A stretch of DNA of 46,579 nucleotides from a virus. Below the pieces are notes generated by a model, which worked only from the letters and a program-made list of their open reading frames with translations, did no database searches and was not told the DNA's origin. The stretch is taken from IMG/VR virus record IMGVR_UViG_3300037189_006714, positions 1-46,579 of that record, one strand, 5' to 3'. The position numbers and the translations under genes are program-made. Position 1 is the first letter of the stretch. Every line of letters starts with the position of its first letter. Below are positions 22,482 to 29,650 of this stretch, piece by piece.

Positions 22482-22670
22482 ATGAAACCAGAAGAACTGC
22501 GTTACCTAGAGAGAGCCATTGAAGCTCTCAAAGATCCTGAGCTGACCCAGATGGCCGAAGCCAAGATCCTTAGGACTGTGAGCCAGATCAGTGATCGAGC
22601 CAGCCGAGAGATTGAACAGAAATTGGTTGACAAGGTCACTGATTCGTTGTATAATACTGATAACAAATAA
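22482..22670 (+). CDS. Small helical protein whose end holds a promoter
   Basis: A 62-residue helical protein (MKPEELRYLERAIEALKDPE...), starting 1 base after the previous stop. Its last residues (LVDKVTDSLYNTDNK) are coded by the promoter at 22627-22655. The protein tail and the promoter are constrained by the same bases. Confidence 0.65.
   Translation: MKPEELRYLERAIEALKDPELTQMAEAKILRTVSQISDRASREIEQKLVDKVTDSLYNTDNK
22627..22655 (+). promoter_or_regulatory. Consensus sigma70 promoter inside a coding end
   Basis: TTGACA (22627-22632), 17-base spacer, TATAAT (22650-22655), entirely within the 62-aa gene. Confidence 0.92.
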
Positions 22671-22681
22671 GGAGCGAACTT

Positions 22682-23308
22682 ATGCCAAATTGGTGCAACA
22701 ATCATCTTACACTCACCCACGAGGACCCTGCTATGATCCAGCGTGCCTATGACGCACTGGAGCGTGGAGAGTTCTTACAAGAGTTCATTCCAGTGCCTGA
22801 GTCTTTGAAGATCGTGGCGGGGTTCGTTGGTGATCCTGAGGAACAGCGTAAGCTGGAGGAAGCCACGCAACGCAATGTGGAAGTCCACGGTTATGGCAAC
22901 TGGTATGACTACTGCGTGGGCGAGTGGGGAACCAAGTGGGACACAGGTGAGTCAGGCAACAATGACATCCACCCAGATGGCCAGATGTTGACCGCAGGCT
23001 TTGACACAGCGTGGGCTCCACCCATCCTAGCCTATGAGAAGCTGGAGAAGTTGGGCTTTGGTGTCACTGCTTTCTACTATGAACCCGGCATGGCCTTCTG
23101 CGGAGTCTACGAGGACGGCTCGGACAACTTCTACGAGATCGGCGGTATGAAGTCAGACCAGGTAGCCAACGAGATCCCCGCAGAGCTTGATGACATGTTC
23201 AGCATCGTAGAACAGATGCAGGAATACGAGCTAGCCGAGCAGGAAGAGCTCACTGAGTGGATCAAGGAAGGAGTCGCGGCTCGTGAAGCTGGCCAAACTG
23301 GATCGTAG
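22682..23308 (+). CDS. Api92-like ferredoxin-fold protein (DUF1281 type)
   Basis: A 208-residue protein opening MPNWCNNHLTLTH, the signature start of Api92/DUF1281-type proteins found on phages and plasmids. It has an acidic central section (FYYEPGMAFCGVY) and a helical Glu-rich C-terminus. AAGGAGCGAAC precedes the ATG. Function unknown for the family. The next gene starts inside its end. Confidence 0.75.
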   Translation: MPNWCNNHLTLTHEDPAMIQRAYDALERGEFLQEFIPVPESLKIVAGFVGDPEEQRKLEEATQRNVEVHGYGNWYDYCVGEWGTKWDTGESGNNDIHPDGQMLTAGFDTAWAPPILAYEKLEKLGFGVTAFYYEPGMAFCGVYEDGSDNFYEIGGMKSDQVANEIPAELDDMFSIVEQMQEYELAEQEELTEWIKEGVAAREAGQTGS

Positions 23309-23609
23309 GCACAACGGCTATGGTCTCTGGACACACCGTCTTGAATTCACCAATGGCTGGAGTGACAGGAACAACAGGCTGGTCCGCACCGATCTCATAC
23401 GCAACTTCTATGAGTGTCGCAAGTGGTTATCCGACCAGTTCGGACCAGGCTGTTTCCAGTTCGAAGGGCGACTGCTCGTTGATCAGCACGTGGAGCTACC
23501 CGTATGGGCCTACGATGAAGCAGGATTCGTCTACGTCCGTGGGGAAGCAGCTAGCATGTTGGCCCTGAGCATTGAACGATTCAAGAGGAGATACAGTGAG
23601 AACCCTTAA
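23283..23609 (+). CDS. Small unknown protein with GTG start
   Basis: A 108-residue basic protein (KLDRRHNGYGLWTHRLEF). Start GTG 23283 is supported by GGAAGGAG eight bases ahead. It overlaps the previous gene by 26 bases and the next by 14. Aromatic-rich; possibly DNA- or RNA-binding. Confidence 0.6.
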   Translation: MKLAKLDRRHNGYGLWTHRLEFTNGWSDRNNRLVRTDLIRNFYECRKWLSDQFGPGCFQFEGRLLVDQHVELPVWAYDEAGFVYVRGEAASMLALSIERFKRRYSENP

Positions 23610-23802
23610 GTACGTGATTACGTTTGAGTTGGGCGGTCCAGGTGAACTGGATCAGGCCCGAGTCAACGAGATGGTTGATCTAGCCATCCAAGATCTGATC
23701 TATGACGACGAGTTCATCGGCGCCTTAGATGAGAAAGTCAGCGTCAGCAGCACGGTGACGGCAATTTTGGACAATCAAACGGTTGACCAAAAGCAAAAGT
23801 GA
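23596..23802 (+). CDS. Small protein with GTG start
   Basis: A 68-residue protein (start GTG 23596, AAGAGGAG ahead). A beta-alpha-beta pattern (YVITFELGG, MVDLAIQDLIYDD, VSSTVTAIL). The tail (TVDQKQK) contains the TTGACC -35 box of the next promoter. I do not recognise it. Confidence 0.6.
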   Translation: MRTLKYVITFELGGPGELDQARVNEMVDLAIQDLIYDDEFIGALDEKVSVSSTVTAILDNQTVDQKQK

Positions 23803-23811
23803 TAGTATACT
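23783..23811 (+). promoter_or_regulatory. Sigma70-like promoter
   Basis: TTGACC (23783-23788), 17-base spacer, TATACT (23806-23811). Confidence 0.75.
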
Positions 23812-23857
23812 ATTAACATGCTCGCAAGAGCTTCACACACACACAGGAGAAGTAAAA

Positions 23858-24157
23858 ATGGCAACTGATAAACTGTTTAGCGTCGCTGGCGTTTCCACCC
23901 AGGCTGGCAAGACCAAGGTTCGTTTCGCGAACGACACCATGCGCATCAAGATCCTGGCCAAGAACGGCCACACCAACATCGAGTTGGTTGATCTTCCACG
24001 CAGCATGACCAAGGGTGAGATCGCCCAGTACATGACCACTAGTGGATTCATGAAGGACAACAAGGATGTACAAGCGGCCATCGCTTACATCGCAAAAAAG
24101 AACCCTGTAGAAGGTTCTAAGGCCACTGCTGCGACAGCAGAGGCAGTAGCTGCTTAA
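23858..24157 (+). CDS. Small conserved phage protein, likely highly expressed
   Basis: A 99-residue basic protein (MATDKLFSVAGVSTQAGKTK..., RIKILAKNGHTNIELVDLP), with an Ala-rich tail. I recall similar proteins in T4-like marine phages. It is flanked by its own promoter and a strong terminator. Its ribosome site is ACAGGAGAAG, not GGAGCG. A sequence complementary to GGAGCGAAC lies in its 3'UTR. Confidence 0.7.
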   Translation: MATDKLFSVAGVSTQAGKTKVRFANDTMRIKILAKNGHTNIELVDLPRSMTKGEIAQYMTTSGFMKDNKDVQAAIAYIAKKNPVEGSKATAATAEAVAA

Positions 24158-24161
24158 TTCG

Positions 24162-24170
24162 GTTCGCTCC
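24162..24170 (+). promoter_or_regulatory. Second 3'UTR element complementary to the phage ribosome site
   Basis: GTTCGCTCC is the reverse complement of GGAGCGAAC, the ribosome site of the gene at 22682. It lies 5 bases after the stop and upstream of a strong terminator, as at 15926. The two 3'UTRs share ten identical bases (TTCGCTCCCG). Confidence 0.4.
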
Positions 24171-24192
24171 CGATAAATTACGCAGCACTTAG

Positions 24193-24225
24193 GGCACTGT
24201 TGTAGAAATGCAACAGTGCCTTTTT
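24193..24225 (+). terminator. Intrinsic terminator
   Basis: GGCACTGTTG/CAACAGTGCC stem (10 pairs), loop TAGAAATG, then TTTTT. Confidence 0.95.
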
Positions 24226-24239
24226 CTTGATCTTTTTGG

Positions 24240-24268
24240 TTGACAGATTGGACAGAGACTGCTATACT
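24240..24268 (+). promoter_or_regulatory. Sigma70 promoter
   Basis: TTGACA (24240-24245), 17-base spacer, TATACT (24263-24268), 15 bases after the terminator T-run. Confidence 0.9.
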
Positions 24269-24296
24269 GTGTATACACAATTAAGGAGCGGACAAC

Positions 24297-24458
24297 ATGC
24301 TAGTACCAGCACAAATACAACTAATCCAGGAAGCCATAGCTCAAATCGAACAAGCTAATGCGGACATACAGTTTGCCCTTCCCGCAGGAGATCAGTGCTA
24401 TCGCCTACACAGCCGTTTATCCGATGTAGTAGAAGAACTAGAACTCTTGTTAGCCTAA
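24297..24458 (+). CDS. 53-aa helical protein
   Basis: MLVPAQIQLIQEAIAQIEQA..., two amphipathic helices around a PAGDQCYR turn. AAGGAGCGGAC precedes ATG 24297. Not recognised. Confidence 0.65.
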   Translation: MLVPAQIQLIQEAIAQIEQANADIQFALPAGDQCYRLHSRLSDVVEELELLLA

Positions 24459-24479
24459 CGCCCGCAAGGGCCACACGCT

Positions 24480-24620
24480 ATGGAATACACCGTGATCTAC
24501 CCCTCGGGGCAGCAGCAGAAGTTCTACATACGATCAGTAGCTGAACTCTACGCCCGATTAAACGGGGGCAGAATCGTTGGTCGCCCTGACTTGAAATTGG
24601 TTGACAAACGGGCAGCGTGA
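24480..24620 (+). CDS. 46-aa protein whose end holds a promoter
   Basis: MEYTVIYPSGQQQKFYIRSV..., a small beta-alpha protein. A GCCCGCAAGGGC hairpin and AAGGG precede the ATG. The tail LVDKRAA covers the -35 box at 24601. Confidence 0.6.
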   Translation: MEYTVIYPSGQQQKFYIRSVAELYARLNGGRIVGRPDLKLVDKRAA

Positions 24621-24629
24621 TCGTACAAT
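24601..24629 (+). promoter_or_regulatory. Sigma70 promoter inside a coding end
   Basis: TTGACA (24601-24606), 17-base spacer, TACAAT (24624-24629). Confidence 0.88.
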
Positions 24630-24656
24630 ATACACATATTAACAGCAAGGAGCGAA

Positions 24657-24899
24657 ATGATGCTAGAACAACTGGACGCACAAATCGACGCAATGGAAAT
24701 CACAATCCGCAGCATGAACCTGGGCCGACGTGAGAGACAGATCATCGACAGACTCTACGAGATCTATAGCCTGGCTGAAGCTGCTGTGAATCAGCCCATG
24801 AAGCGTGTAAAGGTGCTGACAACTGGCGAAGAGATTGAGATCCCCGTGGACACCCCTCGCTGCTGCGATCCATCAACAGAACTTTATTGGTCAATGTGA
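24657..24899 (+). CDS. Small helical protein, unknown
   Basis: An 80-residue protein with an N-terminal coiled helix (MLEQLDAQIDAMEITIRSMN) and a C-terminal DTPRCCDPS segment. AAGGAGCGAA lies directly before ATGATG, so the second ATG (24660) may be the true start. Confidence 0.65.
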   Translation: MMLEQLDAQIDAMEITIRSMNLGRRERQIIDRLYEIYSLAEAAVNQPMKRVKVLTTGEEIEIPVDTPRCCDPSTELYWSM

Positions 24900-24900
24900 G

Positions 24901-24929
24901 TTGACAGCAACTGAAACTGATCGTATAAT
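24901..24929 (+). promoter_or_regulatory. Consensus sigma70 promoter
   Basis: TTGACA (24901-24906), 17-base spacer, TATAAT (24924-24929). Confidence 0.92.
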
Positions 24930-24956
24930 ACACATACTTTAACAAAGGAGCGAAAG

Positions 24957-25283
24957 ATGACAAAGCAACTGATGGTAGACGAGATCCGTATCCCCGCGTT
25001 CGCAGCTAAGGCTGATATCGAGCAGAAGAACTATGAAAACGAAAGCCTCTACAGCACTAGCCGTAAAGCACAAGCAGAGCGTTTCGCCGCAGCAGTGCGA
25101 GAGGCTTACCCCCTGAGCACAGTCTACGTGAACTACAGACAGAAGTTCATAGCAGTTAAAGTTGATCGTCCACTGGTGACAGATCGCAATCGCGTACAGG
25201 TAGCGGCTATTGATACCTATGCGTTCGCACAGAAGTATCAGAAGGTTAAGACCCTGAACGCAGTGATCTATCGTATCAAGTAA
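24957..25283 (+). CDS. Small basic protein, unknown
   Basis: A 108-residue protein: helical half (AKADIEQKNYENESLYSTSR) then a beta-rich basic half (VNYRQKFIAVKVDR). AAAGGAGCGAA precedes it. Ends in a double hairpin with terminator. Function not recognised. Confidence 0.65.
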   Translation: MTKQLMVDEIRIPAFAAKADIEQKNYENESLYSTSRKAQAERFAAAVREAYPLSTVYVNYRQKFIAVKVDRPLVTDRNRVQVAAIDTYAFAQKYQKVKTLNAVIYRIK

Positions 25284-25307
25284 GCTGTTGCACAAACGCA
25301 ACACTCT

Positions 25308-25337
25308 AAGGGCAGCTAACAACTGCCCTTTCTTTTT
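25308..25337 (+). terminator. Intrinsic terminator
   Basis: AAGGGCAG/CTGCCCTT stem, 7-base loop, then TCTTTTT. A smaller GTTGC/GCAAC hairpin lies 8 bases upstream. Confidence 0.92.
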
Positions 25338-25339
25338 GG

Positions 25340-25368
25340 TTGACAGACTGCTAGGAGTGCCGTATAAT
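25340..25368 (+). promoter_or_regulatory. Consensus sigma70 promoter
   Basis: TTGACA (25340-25345), 17-base spacer, TATAAT (25363-25368), abutting the terminator T-run. Confidence 0.92.
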
Positions 25369-25399
25369 ACACACATAGTTAGATACAGAGGAGCGAGCA

Positions 25400-25723
25400 A
25401 TGAGCAGAGTCAAATGCGATAGCAGAGAGCACATAGTATATGAGCTCACAGTCAACGGCTTACGCTATATCGGTAGCACCAACATAGAGCCCGAGCTGGG
25501 GGTTGTAGGTAGCCTTAAGCGTCGCATTGCCAAGCACTGGTATCGCTTAAAGGATGAGAAGCGCAGCCAGTGGAGGCTCTACAGAGCAATAGCTGAGCTG
25601 CCTAACAGAGATGCTATAGAGCGCAGAGTCATAGCAGTCATGCCCAACAAGGCAGCGGCACATGACTACGAGCTGGCTCTCATACACACAACACAGCCCG
25701 AGCTGAACACAGAAGGAGCATGA
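25400..25723 (+). CDS. GIY-YIG nuclease
   Basis: A 107-residue protein with the GIY-YIG order: VYELTVNGLRYIGST (13-27; the GIY is replaced by VYE), a basic RRIAKHWYR helix, and a C-terminal ELALIHTTQPELNTEG carrying the catalytic Glu and Asn. Single-domain length suggests a small DNA nuclease rather than a homing enzyme with a DNA-binding tail. GAGGAGCGAG precedes the ATG. Coupled to the next gene. Confidence 0.75.
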   Translation: MSRVKCDSREHIVYELTVNGLRYIGSTNIEPELGVVGSLKRRIAKHWYRLKDEKRSQWRLYRAIAELPNRDAIERRVIAVMPNKAAAHDYELALIHTTQPELNTEGA

Positions 25724-25944
25724 TGGGATACATCGTATACAGCGAAACTACAGGACGTGCGGAACGCTACTACAAGCTAGAGCGCACAGCTAAGGCGCAG
25801 GCAACTAGGATGAACAAAGAGATCCAGAGCCCCTGGCGCGAGCGAGAGACATTCGCACACTGTTCATACGCAGCGTATGAAGGAGTCTTACAGGGACTTA
25901 AGGGCGATAACCTACGCTTCTGGCAATGGATGAACGGTCGGTGA
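25720..25944 (+). CDS. Small unknown protein coupled to the GIY-YIG gene
   Basis: A 74-residue protein (MMGYIVYSETTGRAERYYK...), basic with aromatic residues. AGAAGGAGC supports the ATGATG start at 25720 or 25723. I recall similar short proteins in marine T4-like phages. It is the last gene of the early cassette run. Confidence 0.65.
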   Translation: MMGYIVYSETTGRAERYYKLERTAKAQATRMNKEIQSPWRERETFAHCSYAAYEGVLQGLKGDNLRFWQWMNGR

Positions 25945-26221
25945 GGTGATCGGTCATCGGTGGAGGGGGTGGGGGGCGTAGTGTATGCTAGTGTTGCTAA
26001 AATACAACAGTGGTAGCAAATCACCACCTTGAAAAGAAAAGTACTCCACCTACATTTTTTTGCGCTCTAGTTTTCGACCCCTGTACTCCCTTTTCACTAT
26101 ATACTACTCTATGTACATTCCCCCACCCCAAGATCCCGCACTGTTAGAAATCATCCTCTACTGGTTGAATTCACTGATTTGAAAAATACGCACGGGGATT
26201 TTTTATCCCGCTAGACCCATT
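25945..26221. other. Gap without a gene
   Basis: About 277 bases. It holds a purine-rich G tract (GGAGGGGGTGGGGGG, 25961-25975), a C-rich stretch and a hairpin GGGAT-TTTTT-ATCCC region near 26193-26210. No gene, and no promoter of the array type. Confidence 0.5.
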
Positions 26222-26422
26222 ATGGAACTCTTACACACTGTATTACCCAAACTGATAGCTGCCATACTGAGCGTTCTAGACTCTGTTAACCTGCGCAATC
26301 GTGTATACAGTCAGCAGCAACGTATAGAAATACTGGAAACTGCCATAGATGACATAGCTAGGATTAATGGCAGCAAGGATCCACTTATAAAGGGCATTAC
26401 GGATAGGGTTGCCAGTAAATAA
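26222..26422 (+). CDS. Small helical protein, unknown
   Basis: A 66-residue protein (MELLHTVLPKLIAAILSVLD...), an amphipathic helix followed by a coiled segment (RVYSQQQRIEILETAIDDIA). No clear Shine-Dalgarno site. Begins a three-gene group ending at 26795. Confidence 0.55.
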   Translation: MELLHTVLPKLIAAILSVLDSVNLRNRVYSQQQRIEILETAIDDIARINGSKDPLIKGITDRVASK

Positions 26423-26425
26423 CTC

Positions 26426-26602
26426 ATGCGTATACTGTGGAAAACTCTGTCATGGCGTATATTAGGATCTACCAGCACTGGGATCATAGCCTACGGTTTT
26501 ACGGGCAGCGTTTATACCAGCATGAACATATTTCTTGCCCAGATGGTCATTAACACAGTATTGTATTACTTTCATGAGCGACTTTGGAATGACACACGAT
26601 AG
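26426..26602 (+). CDS. DUF2061-like small membrane protein (58 aa)
   Basis: MRILWKTLSWRILGSTSTGI followed by a hydrophobic segment and a second helix ending VLYYFHERLWNDT matches the DUF2061 family (KTLSWRI... VLYYxHERxW). Two membrane passes. Starts 4 bases after the previous stop. Family function unknown. Confidence 0.75.
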   Translation: MRILWKTLSWRILGSTSTGIIAYGFTGSVYTSMNIFLAQMVINTVLYYFHERLWNDTR

Positions 26603-26795
26603 ATATACACAGTGGATACAGGACAGCTTGAACGATCTAGCAGCTAAGAGATATCCCAACAGGCCAGATTTACAAGCTCAATACAAGTTGGGATTTATGG
26701 TTTCAGCCATGGCGTCTATGATGATGTCGGACACGCACAACTACTATGCGTTCAACCGTGTGAAAGAACGTGTTCTGAATAATATACGCAGATAA
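26574..26795 (+). CDS. Small unknown protein
   Basis: A 73-residue protein if it starts at ATG 26574, 68 residues from ATG 26589. Helical with a Met-rich centre (GFMVSAMASMMMSDTHNY) and basic end. It overlaps the DUF2061-like gene by up to 29 bases. Not recognised. Confidence 0.6.
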   Translation: MSDFGMTHDRYTQWIQDSLNDLAAKRYPNRPDLQAQYKLGFMVSAMASMMMSDTHNYYAFNRVKERVLNNIRR

Positions 26796-26859
26796 TAGTG
26801 TGAATTTTTGCTAACCGTTTTGCGCTTCGCGCATCGCTACGCTCTAGCTCTAGCTACGC

Positions 26860-26886
26860 AAAAAACCGCGCGGCCGCTCCGCGGTT
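26860..26886 (-). terminator. Intrinsic terminator for the minus-strand operon
   Basis: AACCGCG/CGCGGTT stem (26864-26870, 26880-26886) with a run of A on the plus strand (T on the minus). The TAA stop of the nucleotidyltransferase-like gene overlaps the stem. GC-rich palindromes fill the rest of the convergent gap from 26800. Confidence 0.85.
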
Positions 26887-27592
26887 ACTCTGGGCTCTGG
26901 CCTTCCAAGCTCATGTCACGATCTTCCAGTTCACGCTCTACTTGTGACAGTTGATCCATGATGCCCAGTCTGCGTAGTGCTTTGAATGCCATGTTTTCTG
27001 TTGACCATTCACCGCTTCTGCTCAGTCCAGCTTTGCGCATTTTGGTAATTGACTGCTTGACAGTCTTTATAGCAGCTAGGTCGCCCGCATTGATGGCTTT
27101 TAGAGCCTGCCCGGAAAGATATTCTATCTTGGCAGCTATAGCAGGTTCGTTGACTGTGGGCTTGACTTTTTTGGGTGTGACCAGCCAAGTCTTTGTGATT
27201 AGGCTGAAAACGCCTAGGCTGTGATGTTCTTCTGATTCGCCCTGTACATAACACTCCACAGGCATGCCCTTGATATAGATCTCATGCTCCAGTGCCCACA
27301 GTGCTTTTTTGGCGGAAAACAGTTCACGTGCTTCGTCTGTGACTTCTCCAGCTACTATTAGGTGTAGATCTAGATCTGAACGATCTGTGTAGGCAAAGCT
27401 GGCATTGGAACCTGTCAGTGTGACGTCTTTGAGGTTTAGTTTGACGCCTATGAATTCTTCGAAAGCTCTTGCTACAGTTAGCAGGCGTTCACGTACTGTG
27501 ACGTCTAACACACCATCCTGCCAAATGCGGGGATTCAATCTCTTGTTGACTGTGACCAAGCTCTGCGCAGGACTGACTTCACGTAAGTACAT
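26885..27592 (-). CDS. Pol-beta-type nucleotidyltransferase
   Basis: A 235-residue protein with the core GS-N-x7-DxD: GSNASFAYTDRSDLDLHLIV, with Asp73 and Asp75 as metal ligands. A helical C-terminal domain follows. This belongs to the nucleotidyltransferase superfamily (tRNA-modifying, antitoxin or aminoglycoside types); substrate unknown. It is the last gene of the minus-strand operon running from about 31.8 kb. Confidence 0.75.
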   Translation of the reverse strand: MYLREVSPAQSLVTVNKRLNPRIWQDGVLDVTVRERLLTVARAFEEFIGVKLNLKDVTLTGSNASFAYTDRSDLDLHLIVAGEVTDEARELFSAKKALWALEHEIYIKGMPVECYVQGESEEHHSLGVFSLITKTWLVTPKKVKPTVNEPAIAAKIEYLSGQALKAINAGDLAAIKTVKQSITKMRKAGLSRSGEWSTENMAFKALRRLGIMDQLSQVERELEDRDMSLEGQSPE

Positions 27593-27961
27593 TTAGACTC
27601 CGTATCGGTTCTTTTTTGGCTGGGCAGTAGGGCTGGTCTTGTTGGTGTCTGAACGCTCGTCTGAACGCTTGCTGCTCCAAGTCTGCTTGCCCTTTGAGCC
27701 CACCTGTTTGGCTGCGAAATTGACCATGGCCAGCTCTTCTTCTGTGTAGGGATTGAACAGTGGATCACCAGCGATATAGTTGTCTGCTTTGGTTGGATAG
27801 TCTGGAGCTCCAGCCAATGCTATGCCCATGCGATAGTTCATGTAAGAACTGCCCGTGCTGGGATTTTGATCAGGAAAAGTTATGGTATTTTTAAGAGCAG
27901 CACTGTGGTTCTTGTGCATCTTCTTCATACCAGCTTCTAGGATAAATTCTTTGGCTCTCAT
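27593..27961 (-). CDS. Phage protein with MRAKEFI N-terminus
   Basis: A 122-residue protein starting MRAKEFILEAGMKKMHKNH, a short N-terminal tag common to many T4-like marine-phage proteins of unknown function. The C-terminus is basic and low complexity (SSKRSDERSDTNKTSPT). Possibly virion-associated. The next gene begins directly after it. Confidence 0.65.
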   Translation of the reverse strand: MRAKEFILEAGMKKMHKNHSAALKNTITFPDQNPSTGSSYMNYRMGIALAGAPDYPTKADNYIAGDPLFNPYTEEELAMVNFAAKQVGSKGKQTWSSKRSDERSDTNKTSPTAQPKKNRYGV

Positions 27962-27965
27962 ACGA

Positions 27966-28223
27966 CTATTTAGCCCATTTGAGATGATAGTCTACCAAAC
28001 AGCCCGAGTCGTAAAATTCCACATATAACGCTGACCAACGATGCTCCAGTGTTTCTTGATCATAGATGCGTTCTACCATCAGCTGGCAGAGATGACGGGG
28101 CTGAGCCTTGATCCAAGCCAATCTAACACCCACAGCTTCTGTGATTTCTGCCCAGGGCACTGTGATCTCCTGCTCTTCATGCTGCTGGCGCCAACGATAG
28201 AGCATGATGCTGTCATGCTTCAT
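27966..28223 (-). CDS. Small unknown protein overlapping the helicase end
   Basis: An 85-residue protein from ATG 28223 (MKHDSIMLYRWRQQHEEQEI...). It overlaps the helicase gene by 11 bases. Contains a hydrophobic/aromatic sheet (ALYVEFYDSGCLVDYHLKW). Not recognised. Confidence 0.6.
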   Translation of the reverse strand: MKHDSIMLYRWRQQHEEQEITVPWAEITEAVGVRLAWIKAQPRHLCQLMVERIYDQETLEHRWSALYVEFYDSGCLVDYHLKWAK

Positions 28224-29649
28224 CTTCAGAACCCAAACCGTTGATAAACTGTCGCAGTTTGGTTGATTCCACGATAGCACGTACTTTGCCTACGCTGTCA
28301 CCTCTGTTGGGATCTTCTCGTATCTCACCAGTTTCTGCGTCAGTGACTGTGCTGCTGCGGCCCTTGATCTGCGATATGATCGATGAGCTGCGCTGACTAC
28401 CACCTTCTGACTCCTGCTGGTCTTCTGGCAGATCTGTGATCTTTAATGTGTCAATGTTGAACTCTAGATCAATCTTTTGTCCTACACCTGAACTTGAACG
28501 TGTCTTCATCAGCTGTAGACTGTAGCGTCCACGCTCACGCATAGCACGACTTGTAAAGATACCAAACACGTTATCTGCTGTTTGGATCTTGCTCAAACCA
28601 CCTGAAATGTGACTGTGATCAAATTCGATCTCTTCCACTGCGGCTCTGTTCAACTGTGCCGCTGTCACAAACACACATTGCTTTTCCATGGCCAAGTTAC
28701 GCAATTCTTCACTGACATACTTGTCCTTGACAAAGAGATTTTCAGCGGATATCTTCTGACCATTGGGCATTAACAGATCCAAATAGTCCACTAACAAGAC
28801 GTCTACCTTACGGCCCATCTTGATCTCATACTCTTTGAGATAGCTGCGTATGTCGTTGGCAGTCTTGCCCGATGGCATATACTTGACCTGTAGCATGCCG
28901 CTCTTGCGTCCGATCATCTTGACTTTCATTTCCACGTCATCGATATTCTTGAAAATATCACGGGTGGTAATGCCAGTGACCATGCTGTCAATACGCATAC
29001 TGACCAGTGCTTCTGAAAGTTCCAGCGTCAGGTACACGACATTTAAACCTGCCAGTGCCCAGTTCACACCTAGGTTCGCTAAGAACAAGGATTTACCTGC
29101 GCCGGATCCGCCTGCGAAGATGTTTAGCTCTCCGCGATTCATACCACCAAACAGTTTGCGATCTAGCGTAGTCCAACCTGTAGATACCTGACCGTTCTTG
29201 TCTTTGAGCCCCATCAGTCGACTCTTGGGATCCAAGAAGTAGTCAGTGCCCATGTCACGAGCTAAGCCAATCTGTACAGCATCTTTAATCAGTTTTTCCA
29301 CAGAGCCATAGTCATGTTTCTCTAGTAGGTCTGCTGATTTAATGATGGCCCGTTCCAATGACTTGTGACGAGTGAACTGTTCAAAGTCATCCATAAACCA
29401 ATCCAGATGTCCTTCCTTAAGGTCTCCTGGACTGTTAAGTTCTGCCTTACAGGCAGCGTTAACCATATTGTAATCAGGCAACACAGAATACTGTGCCGCA
29501 TAAGCTCTAATGAACTCTGCGCTTTCTGCCAACCTTCGATCAAATAGGGTGCTGTCAAATATGCCTTGGCAGCGCACAAATGTTTCTGCGTCTGCCAGCA
29601 TAATCTCTAGATACAGCTTCTGTACTTCGTAATCGTATTCTTTAATCAT
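28213..29649 (-). CDS. Replicative DNA helicase (gp41/DnaB type)
   Basis: A 478-residue RecA-fold helicase. The N-terminal helical part (1-140) precedes Walker A GGSGAGKS (180-187), the Walker B-like LLVDYLDLL, and a C-terminal TAAQLNR / KTRSSSG section with the arginine-finger region. This matches T4 gp41 in layout and length, and would unwind DNA 5'-3' with the primase encoded upstream. The N-terminal half diverges from bacterial DnaB. Confidence 0.92.
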   Translation of the reverse strand: MIKEYDYEVQKLYLEIMLADAETFVRCQGIFDSTLFDRRLAESAEFIRAYAAQYSVLPDYNMVNAACKAELNSPGDLKEGHLDWFMDDFEQFTRHKSLERAIIKSADLLEKHDYGSVEKLIKDAVQIGLARDMGTDYFLDPKSRLMGLKDKNGQVSTGWTTLDRKLFGGMNRGELNIFAGGSGAGKSLFLANLGVNWALAGLNVVYLTLELSEALVSMRIDSMVTGITTRDIFKNIDDVEMKVKMIGRKSGMLQVKYMPSGKTANDIRSYLKEYEIKMGRKVDVLLVDYLDLLMPNGQKISAENLFVKDKYVSEELRNLAMEKQCVFVTAAQLNRAAVEEIEFDHSHISGGLSKIQTADNVFGIFTSRAMRERGRYSLQLMKTRSSSGVGQKIDLEFNIDTLKITDLPEDQQESEGGSQRSSSIISQIKGRSSTVTDAETGEIREDPNRGDSVGKVRAIVESTKLRQFINGLGSEDEA

Positions 29650-29650
29650 A

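Noticed and set aside
25945-26221. CRISPR-like or tandem repeat structure in the gap
   Set aside because: Only G- and C-rich tracts and one hairpin; no repeat unit with spacers.
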